The position numbers and the translations under genes were made by a program. Below the pieces are notes generated by a model. The model was given only the letters and a program-made list of their open reading frames with translations. It was not told the DNA's origin and ran no database searches. A stretch of 60,031 bases of DNA, taken from positions 1 through 60,031 of the forward strand of contig MCFE01000544.1 in the NCBI GenBank assembly GCA_002104905.1, written 5' to 3'. The DNA is from Basidiobolus meristosporus CBS 931.73. Its lineage: Eukaryota > Basidiobolomycota > Basidiobolomycetes > Basidiobolales > Basidiobolaceae. This document shows, piece after piece, positions 20,617 through 31,591 of the stretch; position 1 is the first letter of the stretch, and every line of letters starts with the position of its first letter.

Positions 20617-21204
20617 CCGGATTCATTATCCTCCCTTGCAACATCAGCATGCTGGCATACATCAGTCCAAACTATGCCAACACTCTTCACAAGAGCACCC
20701 CACATTAAGTCAACACCTATTGGGTCAATGTGTGTGCTTCAGAGCAAAATCACCAGAACTTACCAAACTGCTCAAGAAGACACAAGTCCATTGGAGCAGG
20801 CCAAGTCGCATCAACAAGCAGCATCACATGAAACTCAGCCAAGGACCATGCCAGTGCATCAAGTTGCATCTGCACATGTCATTACACCTAACCATCAGCA
20901 AATTTCTTCTGGTGAACTGACTAATGATGATGCACATGAAGTGCTTCCACCACTAAAGCCTTTGGCAAGTAAAAGAACACATCAGCACATAGCACTGCAG
21001 GCCGGCTCTGTTGCATCATCTGGAGCAATTCAGCGCAGCCAAGTTGCAGCATTGCACACATCTGCTAGGAGGCAAAATATTGACTACAAATATAGCAGTA
21101 GCCAAGAGGATAGTCAACAAGAAAGTAGTTTAGGTGTGCAAAGTGAATTGCTACCAAATGCTTCTGTAGTAATCCCTGTGAGAAAAAAACCTAGGAGAAG
21201 ATAA

Positions 21205-21415
21205 TGCAATTGCATTGAATAGCTATTATTTGTAATGGTCCAAACAATGCGTTTTTTTTTGCAATCCGCATTGAGCCATTGCAAAACAGTGATCACTAAA
21301 TTTTTGATATAAGCAATATCAAGGTTGTCTCACATTTGAGACAGGACCCCTATATATGAACACCCTGCATATGTACACATTGTCTGTGGCACCAGTGCAG
21401 CCATTTGGTCTGATT
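21205..21415. other. Noncoding tail after the split gene
   Basis: No gene. A run of T with 'caatgcg' before it and 'cgcattg' after it (about 21246-21276) could fold into a hairpin. Otherwise nothing is recognised. Confidence 0.4.
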
Positions 21416-21808
21416 TGCACCTATACAATTGGTTGGGAATCAGTGAATGAACAATGGTATAAAGCCATGGGGTTCTGGCCAAAGTAATGGAAAAAGGTCA
21501 TTTTGGGCAGATGTGCTTATTGAATGGTGAATTGTGAAGGAGTCACTTGTGTAATACCCAATCAATGTACACCAATGAAGGAGGTGATTGAGTGTCCAGG
21601 ATCAGAAACTTAGAGAATTGGCATAGAAACAGTCAAAAGCAGCTTATGAATTGATGTGATAAGATTTTGACAAGTTTTTTGTGAAATCTGAGGCGCATCT
21701 TCTTCTTGACAGTCTTTGCACAGTTTCCTGATAGCATCAATACTTCACAGTCATGGGATCTAATTTCTGTGATGGCCCATTGCTGGGATTGTTGCAATTA
21801 TTTTATAG
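21416..21808 (+). pseudogene. T element: end of gene 2 and right terminal repeat
   Basis: A phrase like ESVNEQWYKAMGFWPK (about 21435-21480) matches 24990-25035 and 43100-43155. The noncoding end that follows finishes in GCAATTATTTTATAG, the complement of CTATAAAATAATTGC, a terminal repeat variant. Copia-2 pol resumes at 21809, so this terminus marks an insertion into a copia relic. Confidence 0.62.
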
Positions 21809-22045
21809 ATTGTATGCCAAGAAATGGCCTGGAAACCAATCAAATTCTGAACCAGAGAGTGTAAGGAGCATACTTTGTGGACTGCTGCAGTAGGAGTATA
21901 GCAAACTGACTTTGCAGTGCAAGAATATCAAATGGAAGACTGATAATCTGCAGCTACCTCACCAGAAACACACCTTAACTTGGTTAAAACTCAATCAAAT
22001 CAAGAGGGCTTAGTGCTATCTGATAGTACTTAATCCCCTTGGATT
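21809..22045 (+). pseudogene. Copia-2 pol fragment with a large internal deletion
   Basis: The integrase tail (AKKWPGNQSNSEPESV) is followed within about 80 bp by the late RT/connection block with YQMED..AATSPET and LNLVKTQSNQEGLVLS. Between them about 1.2 kb of the normal order (compare 5530 to 6750) is missing. Confidence 0.68.
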
Positions 22046-22114
22046 TTAGCTTGGCTCCCTATTGCTCTACAACTATTATACTAAGATTTGTAACATTGGT
22101 AACACCAGAAAGTC
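22046..22114 (+). repeat. Fragment of Gypsy-2 LTR end with primer site
   Basis: 'ctccctattgctctacaact' through 'gatttgtaacattggtaac' matches the last 50 bp of the Gypsy-2 LTR plus TGGTA of its primer site (compare 9345-9420). It is sandwiched between Copia-2 and reverse-strand Copia-1 sequence, so it is a chimeric junction rather than an element. Confidence 0.65.
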
Positions 22115-23046
22115 AATGGTAGAGCATCTGCCAGTCAAATCACTTCCTCAATCTGAGTCACTATGCCCATTGAATACTGGCATATTAGCTGCTCCAGAGT
22201 ATTCCAGAGATATATTTGGTACCTTGCAGATATCTGTAGATTTGCTTAACTGCTGCAATTTGATCAGACCCATAACTCTGCATAATTCAGCTCTCTGTGA
22301 GGACAGCCACTGCAATCTCTAGGCATATAGGTACCCTCAGGTACTTCTGGATACCATCCATTGATCTAAAGGGAAAGTTTTGGTCTATATTTGAGTTGTA
22401 TTCACCCAAAACTGGCATAGAATTGATCACTTTGAGATTGATATCCATGGGGGTTGCTGCATGCTTGTAATTTTTCACTTGGAAGTGTGTCAGAGTGTTC
22501 CTCACATACCTAGACAGATTCAGCACAATGTCTTGGGTAGTTATGTAAAATTGAACTTCAATTCTAGGAAAATAGCTTAATTTTACATGATTGTTGCTTT
22601 TGAACTTATGGTAAAGGTCCAACTTTGTCTGTTCAAGTGCCTTCTGGTCACTTTTGGCTATAATTTGGCCATCTACACTTAGGTATTAGGACAACTGCTC
22701 CCTTTTTTAAGCTGTTTCAACTATGTTCAGTGATCTGCAGTGCTACCAATAAGTCTAATCTCCTCTGGATATGCATTAATCTTATTTACTATGTTTTAAG
22801 TACTGGCTAATGTCTATGTAACAATTTTCAGAGTCTGCACACCTTATAGGGGCTTTTTGGATAATAAACATTCTAGTTGCTCCCACTATAGTTTTTTGCA
22901 GATCCATATTGAAAAAGATGGTTTTGCTGTTCACATAGTGCAAATCTAGACTGTGCACAGCTAATAGTGCTAAAACTGACTTAATCAAGTTAAATTTGGC
23001 TACCAGAGCAAATATTTTCTTAGGTTTAGTCTCTGAATCTGGAACT
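22115..23046 (-). pseudogene. Copia-1 pol relic (reverse transcriptase to RNase H)
   Basis: On the minus strand: [20 protein letters not shown] (about 22995-22940), DLHYVNSKTIFFNMDLQKT, then KLSYFPRIEVQFYITTQDIV and AATPMDINLKVINS, ending in the RNase H region near 22120. It corresponds to 38265-39130 of Copia-1 at 35279. Frames are broken, and the YVDD box region is degraded. The left boundary is the Gypsy-2 LTR fragment; the right boundary is a Copia-1 LTR that in a normal element would be followed by gag. Confidence 0.78.
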
Positions 23047-23414
23047 TGTTGCAATTTAAGAAGTGATTTGGATATAAGGAACTTATCACGAAATAGTAAT
23101 AATATTTGAACTGTTGTTTATTCATAAAGAAGCTCAGTATTTATATTTTTGTAGAAGTAACACAGCCGTAATACTAAGTAAGAAGGTTTCTCAATATTCA
23201 GGAGCATTCTGTAACAGTTTCAGGGTTAGTATATAACGTTAAGTAATAGCGCTAATTTGATCCTGACTATAAGGGAGTAATCATTAGATCATAGATCTGA
23301 GGAAAGTAGCAAAGTTGGAGCTGCAAATTAGTCCCACAGTGACCAAGACTAGTCCAGAATTGTTAAGTAAATTTTTAGCTGCTGAATAATACCAAAGAGT
23401 CCAATATTTTGACA
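23047..23414 (-). repeat. Copia-1 LTR (368 bp)
   Basis: Reverse complement of TGTCAAAATATTGGACT...TTGCAACA. It aligns over its full length with 35279-35647. It lies between RNase H (23415 upward) and a 5'-deleted RT (23046 downward), so pol sequence flanks it on both sides. Confidence 0.88.
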
Positions 23415-24085
23415 CTCCCCCTCAACTAAATAATTTCTTAATCCTAATTCCTCTCTGAGATTCTCAAATTGTGGCCTAGTTAGTGGTTTTGTCAATATAT
23501 TTGCCACCATTTTGTTAGTTGGGCAGTACACCAACTCTACTAAGTTATTTTCTACAGCTTCCCTCACAAAGTGATGCTGTATATCAATGTGCTTAGTTCC
23601 GGCATGATTAGTAGGATTTCTAGCTAATGAAATACAACTTTGATTATTGTTGTAAATACATGTTGGTTCATCCAAATTAAAACCTAAGTTGTTGAATAAT
23701 TTTTGTAGCCATATAACCTCCTTAGTTGCTTGACATGCAGCCATATATTTGGCTTCAGTTGTAGATAGGGCCACAGTTGGTTGTCACTTGCAATTTCAAG
23801 TAATAGCTGCACAGGCATAAAGGAATACATAGCCTGTGGTAGAGCATCTGTCAATCAGATCCCTACCCCAATCTGAATCACTATAACCATCAAATATTTG
23901 CTTATTAGCTGCTCCAGAGTATTCCAGTACCATATTTATGGTACCTTGTAGATATCTGAAAATCCGCTTAACTGCTGCAATTTGATCTGATCCATAATTC
24001 TGCATGAGTTGACTGACTATTCCAACTGCCACTTCAATATCTGGATATGCAGACACCATCATCTACATTAGGCTACCAACCATGC
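23415..24085 (-). pseudogene. Copia-1 RNase H and pol C terminus
   Basis: Minus-strand blocks are VGIVSQLMQNYGSDQIAAVK, YSDSDWGRDLIDR, STTEAKYMAACQATKEV, TKHIDIQHHFVREA and the terminal RNYLVEGEC just before the LTR. The RNase H Asp (YSDSDW) and Glu (TEAKY) are present, but a frame change lies near 23790. It is truncated at about 24085 by T-element repeat sequence. The frame has fewer defects than the partner fragment at 22115-23046. Confidence 0.85.
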
Positions 24086-25498
24086 TAAAAACCAGTGGCT
24101 TCCTTAAGAGCCCATTTCAAGCAAGGCCAAAAGCTCTAAACAATTGTCAAAGATGCAGCAGGCAGCTAGAAGAGTACCAATAAGAGAATAGCAGGCAGAT
24201 ACAGATGCATCAGCCCAACATGTACAAAGGAAAAAGCACACTTCTACTTTGGAAGCACACAGTCAAAGTAGCAGTGAAGCACCTATCAGTGATAAAAACA
24301 AGCAGTTACCTTAGGAGCTCATCACAGCATGGGCTGAGGGCTGAAAACATGCATGAAAGAAGCATCAGGTTGCCAGCAGAGTGCCAGCAAGGGACAAGCA
24401 GGCCACATGGATGCTTTGGAGCAGCATTTGTGAAGGAGAAATGTAGCTTAAAACACAAAGCACTCAGTCAAAGTAGCAGTGAGAGAACTTGCAGTGATAA
24501 AGGAAAAGGTAAAGGGGAAAAGTCTACCCAAGTCAGAGACAGGGAAGTGAAAGAGAAAAGCTGCAGTTCTTGCCAATTAATGCTGCAAGCCCAGGTCAGA
24601 CTGAGTCCCATCATGGCCAAGAAGAATTACCAACAAGAAAACAGCTGCTTTCACAAGAGTTGGTAGCACAGCCTGTTGAGCTGCACTACAATGAGGTCAA
24701 TGAGTTTACAGAGGAAGACACCTTGTCTACCTCAGTGTTCATATCCTCCATTGTTGACAGAGTGGGGATCCTACTGACACATAAGTAGCAATGTCAAGAA
24801 CTCAAGAGATTAATACAATGCCTTTGGAGGTGTTTTGAAGCATTAGTAGGCATGCCAAGAGATTGCAGCACTTCTTCAAGAGCAGTATTCAAGAAAATGC
24901 TCTTGGATACTGCAAGGATTTATTGCAAAGACTGGCAGATGTGGTGTTAGACCTTGCAGTGCCAGTTGAAAACCAGCATGCATGGGGACCAGTGAATGAA
25001 CAATGGCATAAAGCTTTAGGGTTCCTACCCAAGCTGTGGAAACAGAGTGTTTCCACAGAAATACTTATTGAGTGGTGGATCTTAATGGAGTTACTTGTTG
25101 TGAGTGAGGTTGGGCTTAATATTAGTATAGGGTATAGGGACTTGTATAGGTCAATACAATTGGTAATTGAGGTAAACTGAAGTTTCAATGGAAATAAATC
25201 AATTCTTATGCATGAAAAAGAAGAGAAATAGCTGAGTCAGGCAGTATGGAGTGTGAAAATGAGGCAATTGCCAATCAATGTACACAAACTTAGGATGTGA
25301 TTGAGTGCCTGGGATTAGAAGTGAGTAAATTGGCAGGGAACCAATCAAAAGCCACTTTTAAATTGTTGTGGTGAAAAATTTTGACCAAGTGTTTTATGAT
25401 ATCTGGGGTGCAATTATTTATTGATGGTTTTTGCATGGCATCCTGATGGAATCAATTCCTCTTAGTCACAAGACTTAGAACTTGTGACAGCCTTTTGA
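24086..25498 (+). pseudogene. T element gene 2 (repeat region and C-terminal domain)
   Basis: 24090-24500 has two copies of a roughly 205-bp repeat (each with 'caaagtagcagtga'), then Lys/Ser-rich sequence. A frame from about 24800 reads MSRTQEINTMPLE and then FFKSSIQENALGYCKDLLQRLADVVLDLA...NEQWHKALGFLPKLWKQ (24870-25040). The last part is the best conserved section of gene 2, with counterparts at 21435 and 42990-43160. Stops separate the parts. No known fold is recognised; the helical Leu/Trp-rich tail looks like a structured domain. It ends without a terminal repeat at the junction with copy C. Confidence 0.6.
24090..24500 (+). repeat. About 205-bp tandem repeat, two units, in T element gene 2
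   Basis: 'gtcaaagtagcagtga' recurs at about 24263 and 24472 with similar sequence between. The same unit occurs at 41640-42310 and, reversed, at 14700-14880. Confidence 0.6.
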
Positions 25499-25499
25499 T

Positions 25500-26567
25500 G
25501 TGATCAATGTAGTAATTATTAGTATCCTGCTGCAAAGCTTACAAAGTTCATTCAGCAATAATTATGGGTAGCTGTTCAGGCTGGACTGTAATTTAGACCT
25601 CGTCACCAATGAGACTACTATCAGATTTCTGCTCTGATACTGTAAGATAGGTGGCAGATTAAGGTTGATAAGAGTCTGTGGCCAGCAGGATTTGCTGGTG
25701 GAGTACTTGTTTAATGAGAATCCACCCAGTGCCAGGGCAAAGGCATGGTTATTCATACCTTCATAGTAGTCCTAGCATCTTATTAGTGCAATGCTTGCCA
25801 TTGAATATATTGGAAATGATTGTGCTTGATTGAAACCAAGAGTGGTACTTTATAGCATCTCAATATTTGTCAGACAGCATGAACTTCTTAAGATAGTGTA
25901 TTACTGGAATATGCTCAGAGTCTGAACATTGTTTTCCTCCTATTGTGGTGGATTCCTGACAAGTTGGACACCTTGCAATGGTGGCATTTTCTGATGTGGA
26001 TGCCATACAAATGTTGATACATGCTGGTAGCAGGATGGTCCCTGGGTCTTATGTTGCCAGTTGTATGAGGTTGTCTATTTGAGCCATGTACCTGGTAAGT
26101 TCTATCCAGGAAGGATATTTGCATGAAGTATTAGAAGATTCTCAAAGCCGCCATGGCTAATAGTTGCAGAAATGTGCCACTTCTTGAGCCAGAACATTAT
26201 ATCATTAACCAGTAGATGCATCACTGGGTTCACTTGGCCCCATAAAGTAGCATTGGCATTTTTTGTACAGGCGTTGTCTCATTGCATGTTGGGGTTTTGC
26301 TGGGCTCAGGTGGGGTAATGTAGAGGAAATGAGCTCACAATCTATCAGTGGACCTTCTTCTTTGGAGCAGTCACTCTGCAAGCTATATTCAGGAGGCTGA
26401 GGTGAGCCTCATGTGTCACAGACTCACCTGACTCAGTTTGTGCAAGGTGACAAGTACAGCTAGGTGCTGTTATAGATGTATCAAATGGCTGCCAATATAT
26501 TGTTAGCAGAGTAGTAATTGATGCATGGTAAACTATGACTTGGGTAACAAATCACTGCCCATGACCC
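25500..26567 (-). pseudogene. T element copy C: tnp2-type transposase, core and N-terminal part
   Basis: Minus-strand blocks are a cysteine motif near 25970, QISFLDRTYQVHGSN (about 26120-26080), FALALGGFSLNKYSTSKSCWP (about 25740-25680) and LINLNLPPILQYQS. DGFS, with the expected catalytic Asp, reads GGFS here. The zinc-finger N terminus is missing at 26567 but reappears at 32412-32494, and the sequence at both edges overlaps copy A at the same point (about 2900). Copies C and F are therefore one gene split by a 5.8-kb insertion. Confidence 0.75.
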
Positions 26568-26652
26568 TGTTGTGTTTTATTATGATTAGTTTAGGGCTTG
26601 TTCTGCAATGTAGAGGCTAATCAATAATATACAAAAACTTCCAGTATGCCAG
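26568..26652. other. Unidentified insert in the tnp2 gene, left part
   Basis: Begins tgttgtgttttattatg at the point where tnp2 homology stops. No match elsewhere in the window. With 31592-32411 it forms about 0.9 kb that could be a solo LTR or a small transposon. It was itself hit by Gypsy-2. Confidence 0.4.
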
Positions 26653-27020
26653 TGTTACAAGTCTTGGTATAAGAGTTGTAGAGGACTAGGGAGTTTAGCT
26701 AGTATTGTATTCACTAAAACTTGAACTGATTTTTATTGAGGTTCCAGCAGCTCCTTATATACATTTTGCCAGATCAATTGCTGACTAATTGTATTTCCTA
26801 ATGTAGGTTGTGGCTGATGACTCATTTGATTGCATCATCATCACCCAATAAGATCCTACTTAATATATCTATTTCTGTCTGATAAGGATCTGCTGATTCA
26901 TTTGCTAACTAATGCTACTGATTTCATAGATTATACTGATATACTGATAACCTAAACATATACTAATTGATTTGACTAAAAACTGATCTAACTTAAACAT
27001 TCAAGTGGCAGATCATAACA
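26653..27020 (-). repeat. 3' LTR of intact Gypsy-2
   Basis: Reverse complement of TGTTATGATC...CTTGTAACA, 368 bp. By eye identical to 31224-31591. Confidence 0.96.
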
Positions 27021-27030
27021 TTCTCCCCTA

Positions 27031-30000
27031 CTAAAGTTGAGAGGGTTCTCCTGAATCTCTTTTCTTGTGATACCAATATCTTGATGGTTCAGTATTATCA
27101 GCAAGTCTTGCAAGCTTGAGTCTGTCCCTATGCACTAAGTCTTCCCGGATATTACCTTGCTTGTCCACCAGTTGGTAAGTTGCAAATGGACATTCTCTGA
27201 TGATCTTGAATGGTCCTGTCCATTGTGGCTCAAACTTCTTCCGAGTGTTGTTTCTTAGCAATACAAAGTTCCCAACTGTCAATGCTTCTGGTGCTATAGT
27301 CTTATCAAATCTCTGCTTCATCTTTTCTGCACTTTGAGATACTTTGGTCTGTGCCTCTTGACGTCTTTGTTCCAGCTGCTGGTGTCTACTTGGCTGACTA
27401 AGTTCATCTTCTAAGGCATCTGTAAGCTTGGGTTGTGTGAGATCTCCTGGAATCCTAGGTTCACATCCATAAACTAAGTAAAATGGTGATTGCTGGGTGG
27501 TGTTGTGTACTCTGACTCTGCATGCAAAGAGTGCTTGGTCTATATACTCATCCCATCTACTGACAACTCCATTTGCATACTTAGTCAGCATCTTTCCAAA
27601 TAATCCATTAAACCGCTCAGTGACTCCATTAGTTCTGGGGTGATATGCCAAGGTTTTCAAGTGTCTGATCTGCTGCATTTCCAGGTAAGCCTCTAATGTC
27701 TTTGCCATAAAGTTTGCACCTCTATCGGATAAGATCTCCACAGGGCATCCAAACTTCATCAGGATCTCATGGTAAATGAAACTTGCAACTTCTTGTTCAC
27801 TGGCTATTGGTACGGCTTTAGCAACTGGCCATTTAGTGGCATGGTCAATAGCTACTAGGATCCAACGGTTACATTTCCTGGTAGTTGGCAGTCTACCAAT
27901 AAAGTCAATTCCCCAACTCTCAAATGGTCTGACAGGCTCCAAAGGGAAGAGTTCGGCAATTCTTTGTGGCTGGCCCTGATTGATTTGGCAGTTTGGGCAT
28001 GTTTTCACTAGCTTCTCAATATCTTGTTTCATTCTGGGCCACCATGCTCTGGCTTTCACAAGGCTATAGGTTCCTTCAATCCCAAGATGTCCATATCCAT
28101 TGTGTAGCTTATGTATTAAATCCAGGCGAGCAACATAAGGACAATAGGCAATAGGGCTTCCATCAACAATTCGGTAGAGTGTTTCATCCTGTACAACAAA
28201 TTTGCTGGCTTCATCCCGGATTATCTTCTTGATGTCTTCATCCACCTCATTAGGAATGGCTTGGTCCTCCAAGTACTTTGGTAATAGGCTAGGCCAATCT
28301 GATTCATGTACCAAGTTGAGTTGTGCAACTTGATCTAATCTTGATAAGGCATCAGCAACCGTGTTGTTTTTTCCAGGGCAGTAGACAATCTCCAGGTCAA
28401 ATTGCTGAATGTATTCACTCCATCTTGTCATTCTTCTAGAGAGTACCTTCTGAGTAAATATATACTTGAGGGAGGCATGATCAGTCTTCACAGTGCATTT
28501 GACTCCTTCAATATAGCATCTCCATGTCTTCAAACAGTGTATTATAGCAAGCATCTCCTTCTCATGGACTGGATAGTTTTGTTCTGCTGAGTTCAGTTTC
28601 TTGGATTCAAAGGCAACAGGGTAGTCCTTTCCCTCGTGTTCTTGGCTCAGCACTCCACCAATTGCGTAATCTGAAGCATCTGTGCATAGAGTGAACTCTT
28701 TTCTGAAGTCTGGTATTCTTAAGCTTGGCAACTTAGCAAGTTCATTCTTTAGCGTCTGGAAGGCAGTCTCACAAGCTATGTCCCACTTGTAGGTATTGTC
28801 TTTCTTGAGGATATCAGTTAAAGGGGCTGCAATACTTGCAAATGACTTGACAAATCTCCGATAATAGGAAACCATTCCAAGGAAGGATCTGAGTTCTGAT
28901 ATGCTATGGGGCTGCTTCAAATTCTTGATTACTTCCACCTTCTTGGGGTCTAAGGTTACTCCTGTGCTAGTCACTATGTGTCCCAGATATTCTACGTGTT
29001 CCTTGAAGAATTCACACTTGGCTAGCTTGCCATATAGCTTGTTCTCTCTTAGTTTCTTCAACACCTTTTCAATGTGTACCATGTGATCCTTTTCTGTCTT
29101 GCTGTATATCAATATGTCATCCAGGTAGATTATCACAAACTTGTCTAAGTACTCCTGAAAGACAGTCTGCATCAGCGTCATGAATGTTGCAGGGGCATTA
29201 GTGAGGCCAAAACTCATGACTAAGTACTTGTAATGTCCATATCTGGTCCTGAATGCTGTCTTAGGGATATCTTCTGGTTTCACCCTAATCTGGTTGTATC
29301 CTGACATGAGGTCAATCTTGCTGAAAATAGTGGCTCCATTAAGTTGGTCTAAAAGCTCATCAATCCGAGGTATGGGGTACTTATTCTTGACGGTAACTGA
29401 GTTCAGGGCTCTGTAGTCAATGCACATCCTAAGTGTTCCATCCTTCTTTTTCACAAAAAGCACTGGTGCTCCCCAGGGTGACTTGCTGGGCCTGATGTAT
29501 CCTTGCTCCAATAGCTGATCAATTTGTCTCTTCATTTCCTCCAATTCCAATGGACTCATTCTGTAAGGTGTCTTGCTCACTGGAGGGCTATCTCCAGTGT
29601 CAATGGCATGATCCACGTCTCTGACTGGTGGTAGGCTTACAAGCTCATCTGGAAACACGTCTGAATATTTCTTCAAGAGAGTCTGGACCTGCTGGGGTGC
29701 TGGGGTAGAGGAATCCTCCTGTAATACCGCCATGAGGAACATCTTGGTACCTTTTCTAAGTGCTCTACAGAACTGGGTCTTGCTAAGTTCACTTGTCTCA
29801 CACACACTGGAATTGACCAAGTTGAAATCCAGCATGGCAGGTAATAGCTCATAGGTCTTGTTGTCTTTTTGAATCTGAGTAGCATGGGTTCTCCAGTTGA
29901 TTGATGGATTACGACAAAATAGCCAGGTTTTTCCAAGTACAAGGTCAAACTTGCAGTTCCCAAATATATAAGCCTGTAGGTCTTCTTCATAGTCATTGAT

Positions 30001-31164
30001 CTTCATTCTTACTGGCTGGGTAATACGGTTGATTATGTGGGAGTTCCCATCAGCTGTGGAGACTGAAGTTGATTTGGTAGGTTCCGAGTTGATTCCAGCT
30101 TTCAAAGCAAATTGCTCTGACATGTACTCATGCGATGCTCCTGAGTCAATCATGATCTTGGCAGGTACTCCATTGATTACTCCATTCAGGTACAATAACT
30201 TCCCTGAGTTTGAAGTCATTTGGGACAAGTACTCTTCTGTCATATGGAAGGTGAGTTCCGAGTCTTCTTCAAGCTCATCTTCCTCATTATTGTGTTCATG
30301 GGACTCAATATGGTTGAAGGTTCTTGTTGGCTGGTGTCCATTTCTTCTCTGAGGGCAGTACTTTGCAATATGTCCCTGCTGGTGGCAATTGAAGCAAAGT
30401 CCTCTCTTCTTGCATTCTTCTGAGGAGGGATTCTTCTGCATAGCGTCTATTTCCATTGGTACTGCTTCTGATTGTCTTCTTTCATAATGATTATAGCCTT
30501 TCTGATTAGTCACTGTAGGCTTCCCAACTCCAAACATAGCTGAGTCATAGTCAATGGCAATCTTGATGGCTTCTTCAATAGTCTGAGGTCTTCGGTAATT
30601 GACTTCCTTGCGAGTTCTTTCTTTCAACCCATCAATAAAGTATTCAACTTGATCCAAGGGGTCCATTCTTTCAATTTGTCCAAGTAGACATCTGTACTCA
30701 TAGATGTATTCTTGCACCATTCCTTTCTGTCTGAGTGTCTTTAACTTCCTTCTTAGTAGTGTCTGCTGGTGTGGAGGTTCAAAAGCATCCTGAATTTCCG
30801 ACACAAACTCATCCCAGGTAGAGATTGTAGAGCATCCCATCATAGTAGCTGACCTGATCTTGTTGTGGTACCACTGTAAAGCTGCATCTGCCAGGTAAGA
30901 AGCTGTATAATGCAACTTGCTCTCTGGAGCAATTCCTTTAGCTTTAAAAGCTTCTTCAATCTGAAAGAGCCAAGTTCCCAGGTTTTCATTGACTCTGCCA
31001 TGGTACCAGTTGACCTTCACACTAAAGTTGCTCTTGACAGGGCTTTGTTGGCTCTGAGCCATGGTAGTCATTCCTTGTTGCTGTTGGCTGAGGATCTGGA
31101 GTAGCTGTTGCTGTTGGGCCAGGATTTGCTGCATGGCATTCTTCCATTCTTGATTATCCGACAT
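27031..31164 (-). CDS. Gypsy-2 gag-pol polyprotein (1377 aa)
   Basis: A single uninterrupted Ty3/Gypsy polyprotein, probably cleaved into capsid, protease, reverse transcriptase/RNase H and integrase in cytoplasmic particles. The start [13 protein letters not shown] is the first Met after the LTR and primer site. A Gln-rich N terminus (residues 12-40) is followed by retrotransposon gag, CCHC knuckle [14 protein letters not shown] (about 257), protease [12 protein letters not shown] (Asp about 340), RT with [10 protein letters not shown] and YLDD (about 680), RNase [11 protein letters not shown] (about 829), integrase zinc domain with final CPNC, core Asp residues in GIDFIG and LSDRGANF and Glu in GVTERFNG (about 1182), then a GPF-type C-terminal module. 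Gag and pol share one frame, so no frameshift signal is needed. All active-site residues are kept. Confidence 0.96.
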   Translation of the reverse strand: MSDNQEWKNAMQQILAQQQQLLQILSQQQQGMTTMAQSQQSPVKSNFSVKVNWYHGRVNENLGTWLFQIEEAFKAKGIAPESKLHYTASYLADAALQWYHNKIRSATMMGCSTISTWDEFVSEIQDAFEPPHQQTLLRRKLKTLRQKGMVQEYIYEYRCLLGQIERMDPLDQVEYFIDGLKERTRKEVNYRRPQTIEEAIKIAIDYDSAMFGVGKPTVTNQKGYNHYERRQSEAVPMEIDAMQKNPSSEECKKRGLCFNCHQQGHIAKYCPQRRNGHQPTRTFNHIESHEHNNEEDELEEDSELTFHMTEEYLSQMTSNSGKLLYLNGVINGVPAKIMIDSGASHEYMSEQFALKAGINSEPTKSTSVSTADGNSHIINRITQPVRMKINDYEEDLQAYIFGNCKFDLVLGKTWLFCRNPSINWRTHATQIQKDNKTYELLPAMLDFNLVNSSVCETSELSKTQFCRALRKGTKMFLMAVLQEDSSTPAPQQVQTLLKKYSDVFPDELVSLPPVRDVDHAIDTGDSPPVSKTPYRMSPLELEEMKRQIDQLLEQGYIRPSKSPWGAPVLFVKKKDGTLRMCIDYRALNSVTVKNKYPIPRIDELLDQLNGATIFSKIDLMSGYNQIRVKPEDIPKTAFRTRYGHYKYLVMSFGLTNAPATFMTLMQTVFQEYLDKFVIIYLDDILIYSKTEKDHMVHIEKVLKKLRENKLYGKLAKCEFFKEHVEYLGHIVTSTGVTLDPKKVEVIKNLKQPHSISELRSFLGMVSYYRRFVKSFASIAAPLTDILKKDNTYKWDIACETAFQTLKNELAKLPSLRIPDFRKEFTLCTDASDYAIGGVLSQEHEGKDYPVAFESKKLNSAEQNYPVHEKEMLAIIHCLKTWRCYIEGVKCTVKTDHASLKYIFTQKVLSRRMTRWSEYIQQFDLEIVYCPGKNNTVADALSRLDQVAQLNLVHESDWPSLLPKYLEDQAIPNEVDEDIKKIIRDEASKFVVQDETLYRIVDGSPIAYCPYVARLDLIHKLHNGYGHLGIEGTYSLVKARAWWPRMKQDIEKLVKTCPNCQINQGQPQRIAELFPLEPVRPFESWGIDFIGRLPTTRKCNRWILVAIDHATKWPVAKAVPIASEQEVASFIYHEILMKFGCPVEILSDRGANFMAKTLEAYLEMQQIRHLKTLAYHPRTNGVTERFNGLFGKMLTKYANGVVSRWDEYIDQALFACRVRVHNTTQQSPFYLVYGCEPRIPGDLTQPKLTDALEDELSQPSRHQQLEQRRQEAQTKVSQSAEKMKQRFDKTIAPEALTVGNFVLLRNNTRKKFEPQWTGPFKIIRECPFATYQLVDKQGNIREDLVHRDRLKLARLADNTEPSRYWYHKKRDSGEPSQL

Positions 31165-31212
31165 CTTGAGGGTGGTTTCTTCTTTTCTTCAGGAGGGAGG
31201 TTTCTGGTTATC

Positions 31213-31222
31213 GCTGCTACCA
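31213..31222 (-). other. Primer-binding site of intact Gypsy-2
   Basis: Complement of TGGTAGCAGC, one base from the 5' LTR; initiator Met-tRNA type by its first bases. Confidence 0.65.
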
Positions 31223-31223
31223 A

Positions 31224-31591
31224 TGTTACAAGTCTTGGTATAAGAGTTGTAGAGGACTAGGGAGTTTAGCTAGTATTGTATTCACTAAAACTTGAACTGA
31301 TTTTTATTGAGGTTCCAGCAGCTCCTTATATACATTTTGCCAGATCAATTGCTGACTAATTGTATTTCCTAATGTAGGTTGTGGCTGATGACTCATTTGA
31401 TTGCATCATCATCACCCAATAAGATCCTACTTAATATATCTATTTCTGTCTGATAAGGATCTGCTGATTCATTTGCTAACTAATGCTACTGATTTCATAG
31501 ATTATACTGATATACTGATAACCTAAACATATACTAATTGATTTGACTAAAAACTGATCTAACTTAAACATTCAAGTGGCAGATCATAACA
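31224..31591 (-). repeat. 5' LTR of intact Gypsy-2
   Basis: 368 bp with TATA-like 'tatataag' (complement near 31325) and a nearby AATAAA. Confidence 0.96.

Larger units (their letters stand above)
18960..21204 (+). pseudogene. Unrecognised protein gene split by a solo LTR
   Basis: One frame runs from about 18963 (SGLEKSMLDLFEFLPND) through MAQVYMMSLHTDI and an alpha-helical stretch at 19174-19494. It then continues, after removal of the LTR 19547-20616 and one ccgg, as HTSPDSLSSLATSA... to a stop at 21202. The frame is kept exactly across the insertion. Only a TGA near 19110 and a TAA at 19495 interrupt it. The C-terminal part is Gln/Ser/His-rich and ends RKKPRRR, a plausible nuclear localisation signal. 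No known domain is recognised. It may be the second gene of a T-type or Harbinger-type element, since an NLS-bearing accessory protein would suit either, but a decayed host gene is not excluded. Confidence 0.6.
26653..31591 (-). mobile_element. Gypsy-2 LTR retrotransposon, apparently intact
   Basis: 4939 bp, two 368-bp LTRs between which I see no difference, a 4-bp duplication ccag (26649-26652 and 31592-31595), a primer site and a single 1377-aa open reading frame with all catalytic motifs. This is the youngest-looking element in the window and a candidate autonomous copy. There is no chromodomain after the integrase. Confidence 0.96.

Noticed and set aside
21246-21276. Helitron-like 3' hairpin (caatgcg...cgcattg around a T run)
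   Set aside because: No CTRR end after the hairpin and no Rep/helicase sequence nearby.
24205-24666. A 153-aa plus-strand frame as an independent gene
   Set aside because: It overlays the 205-bp tandem repeats of the T element, and the frame is not shared by the homologous region at 41640-42310.
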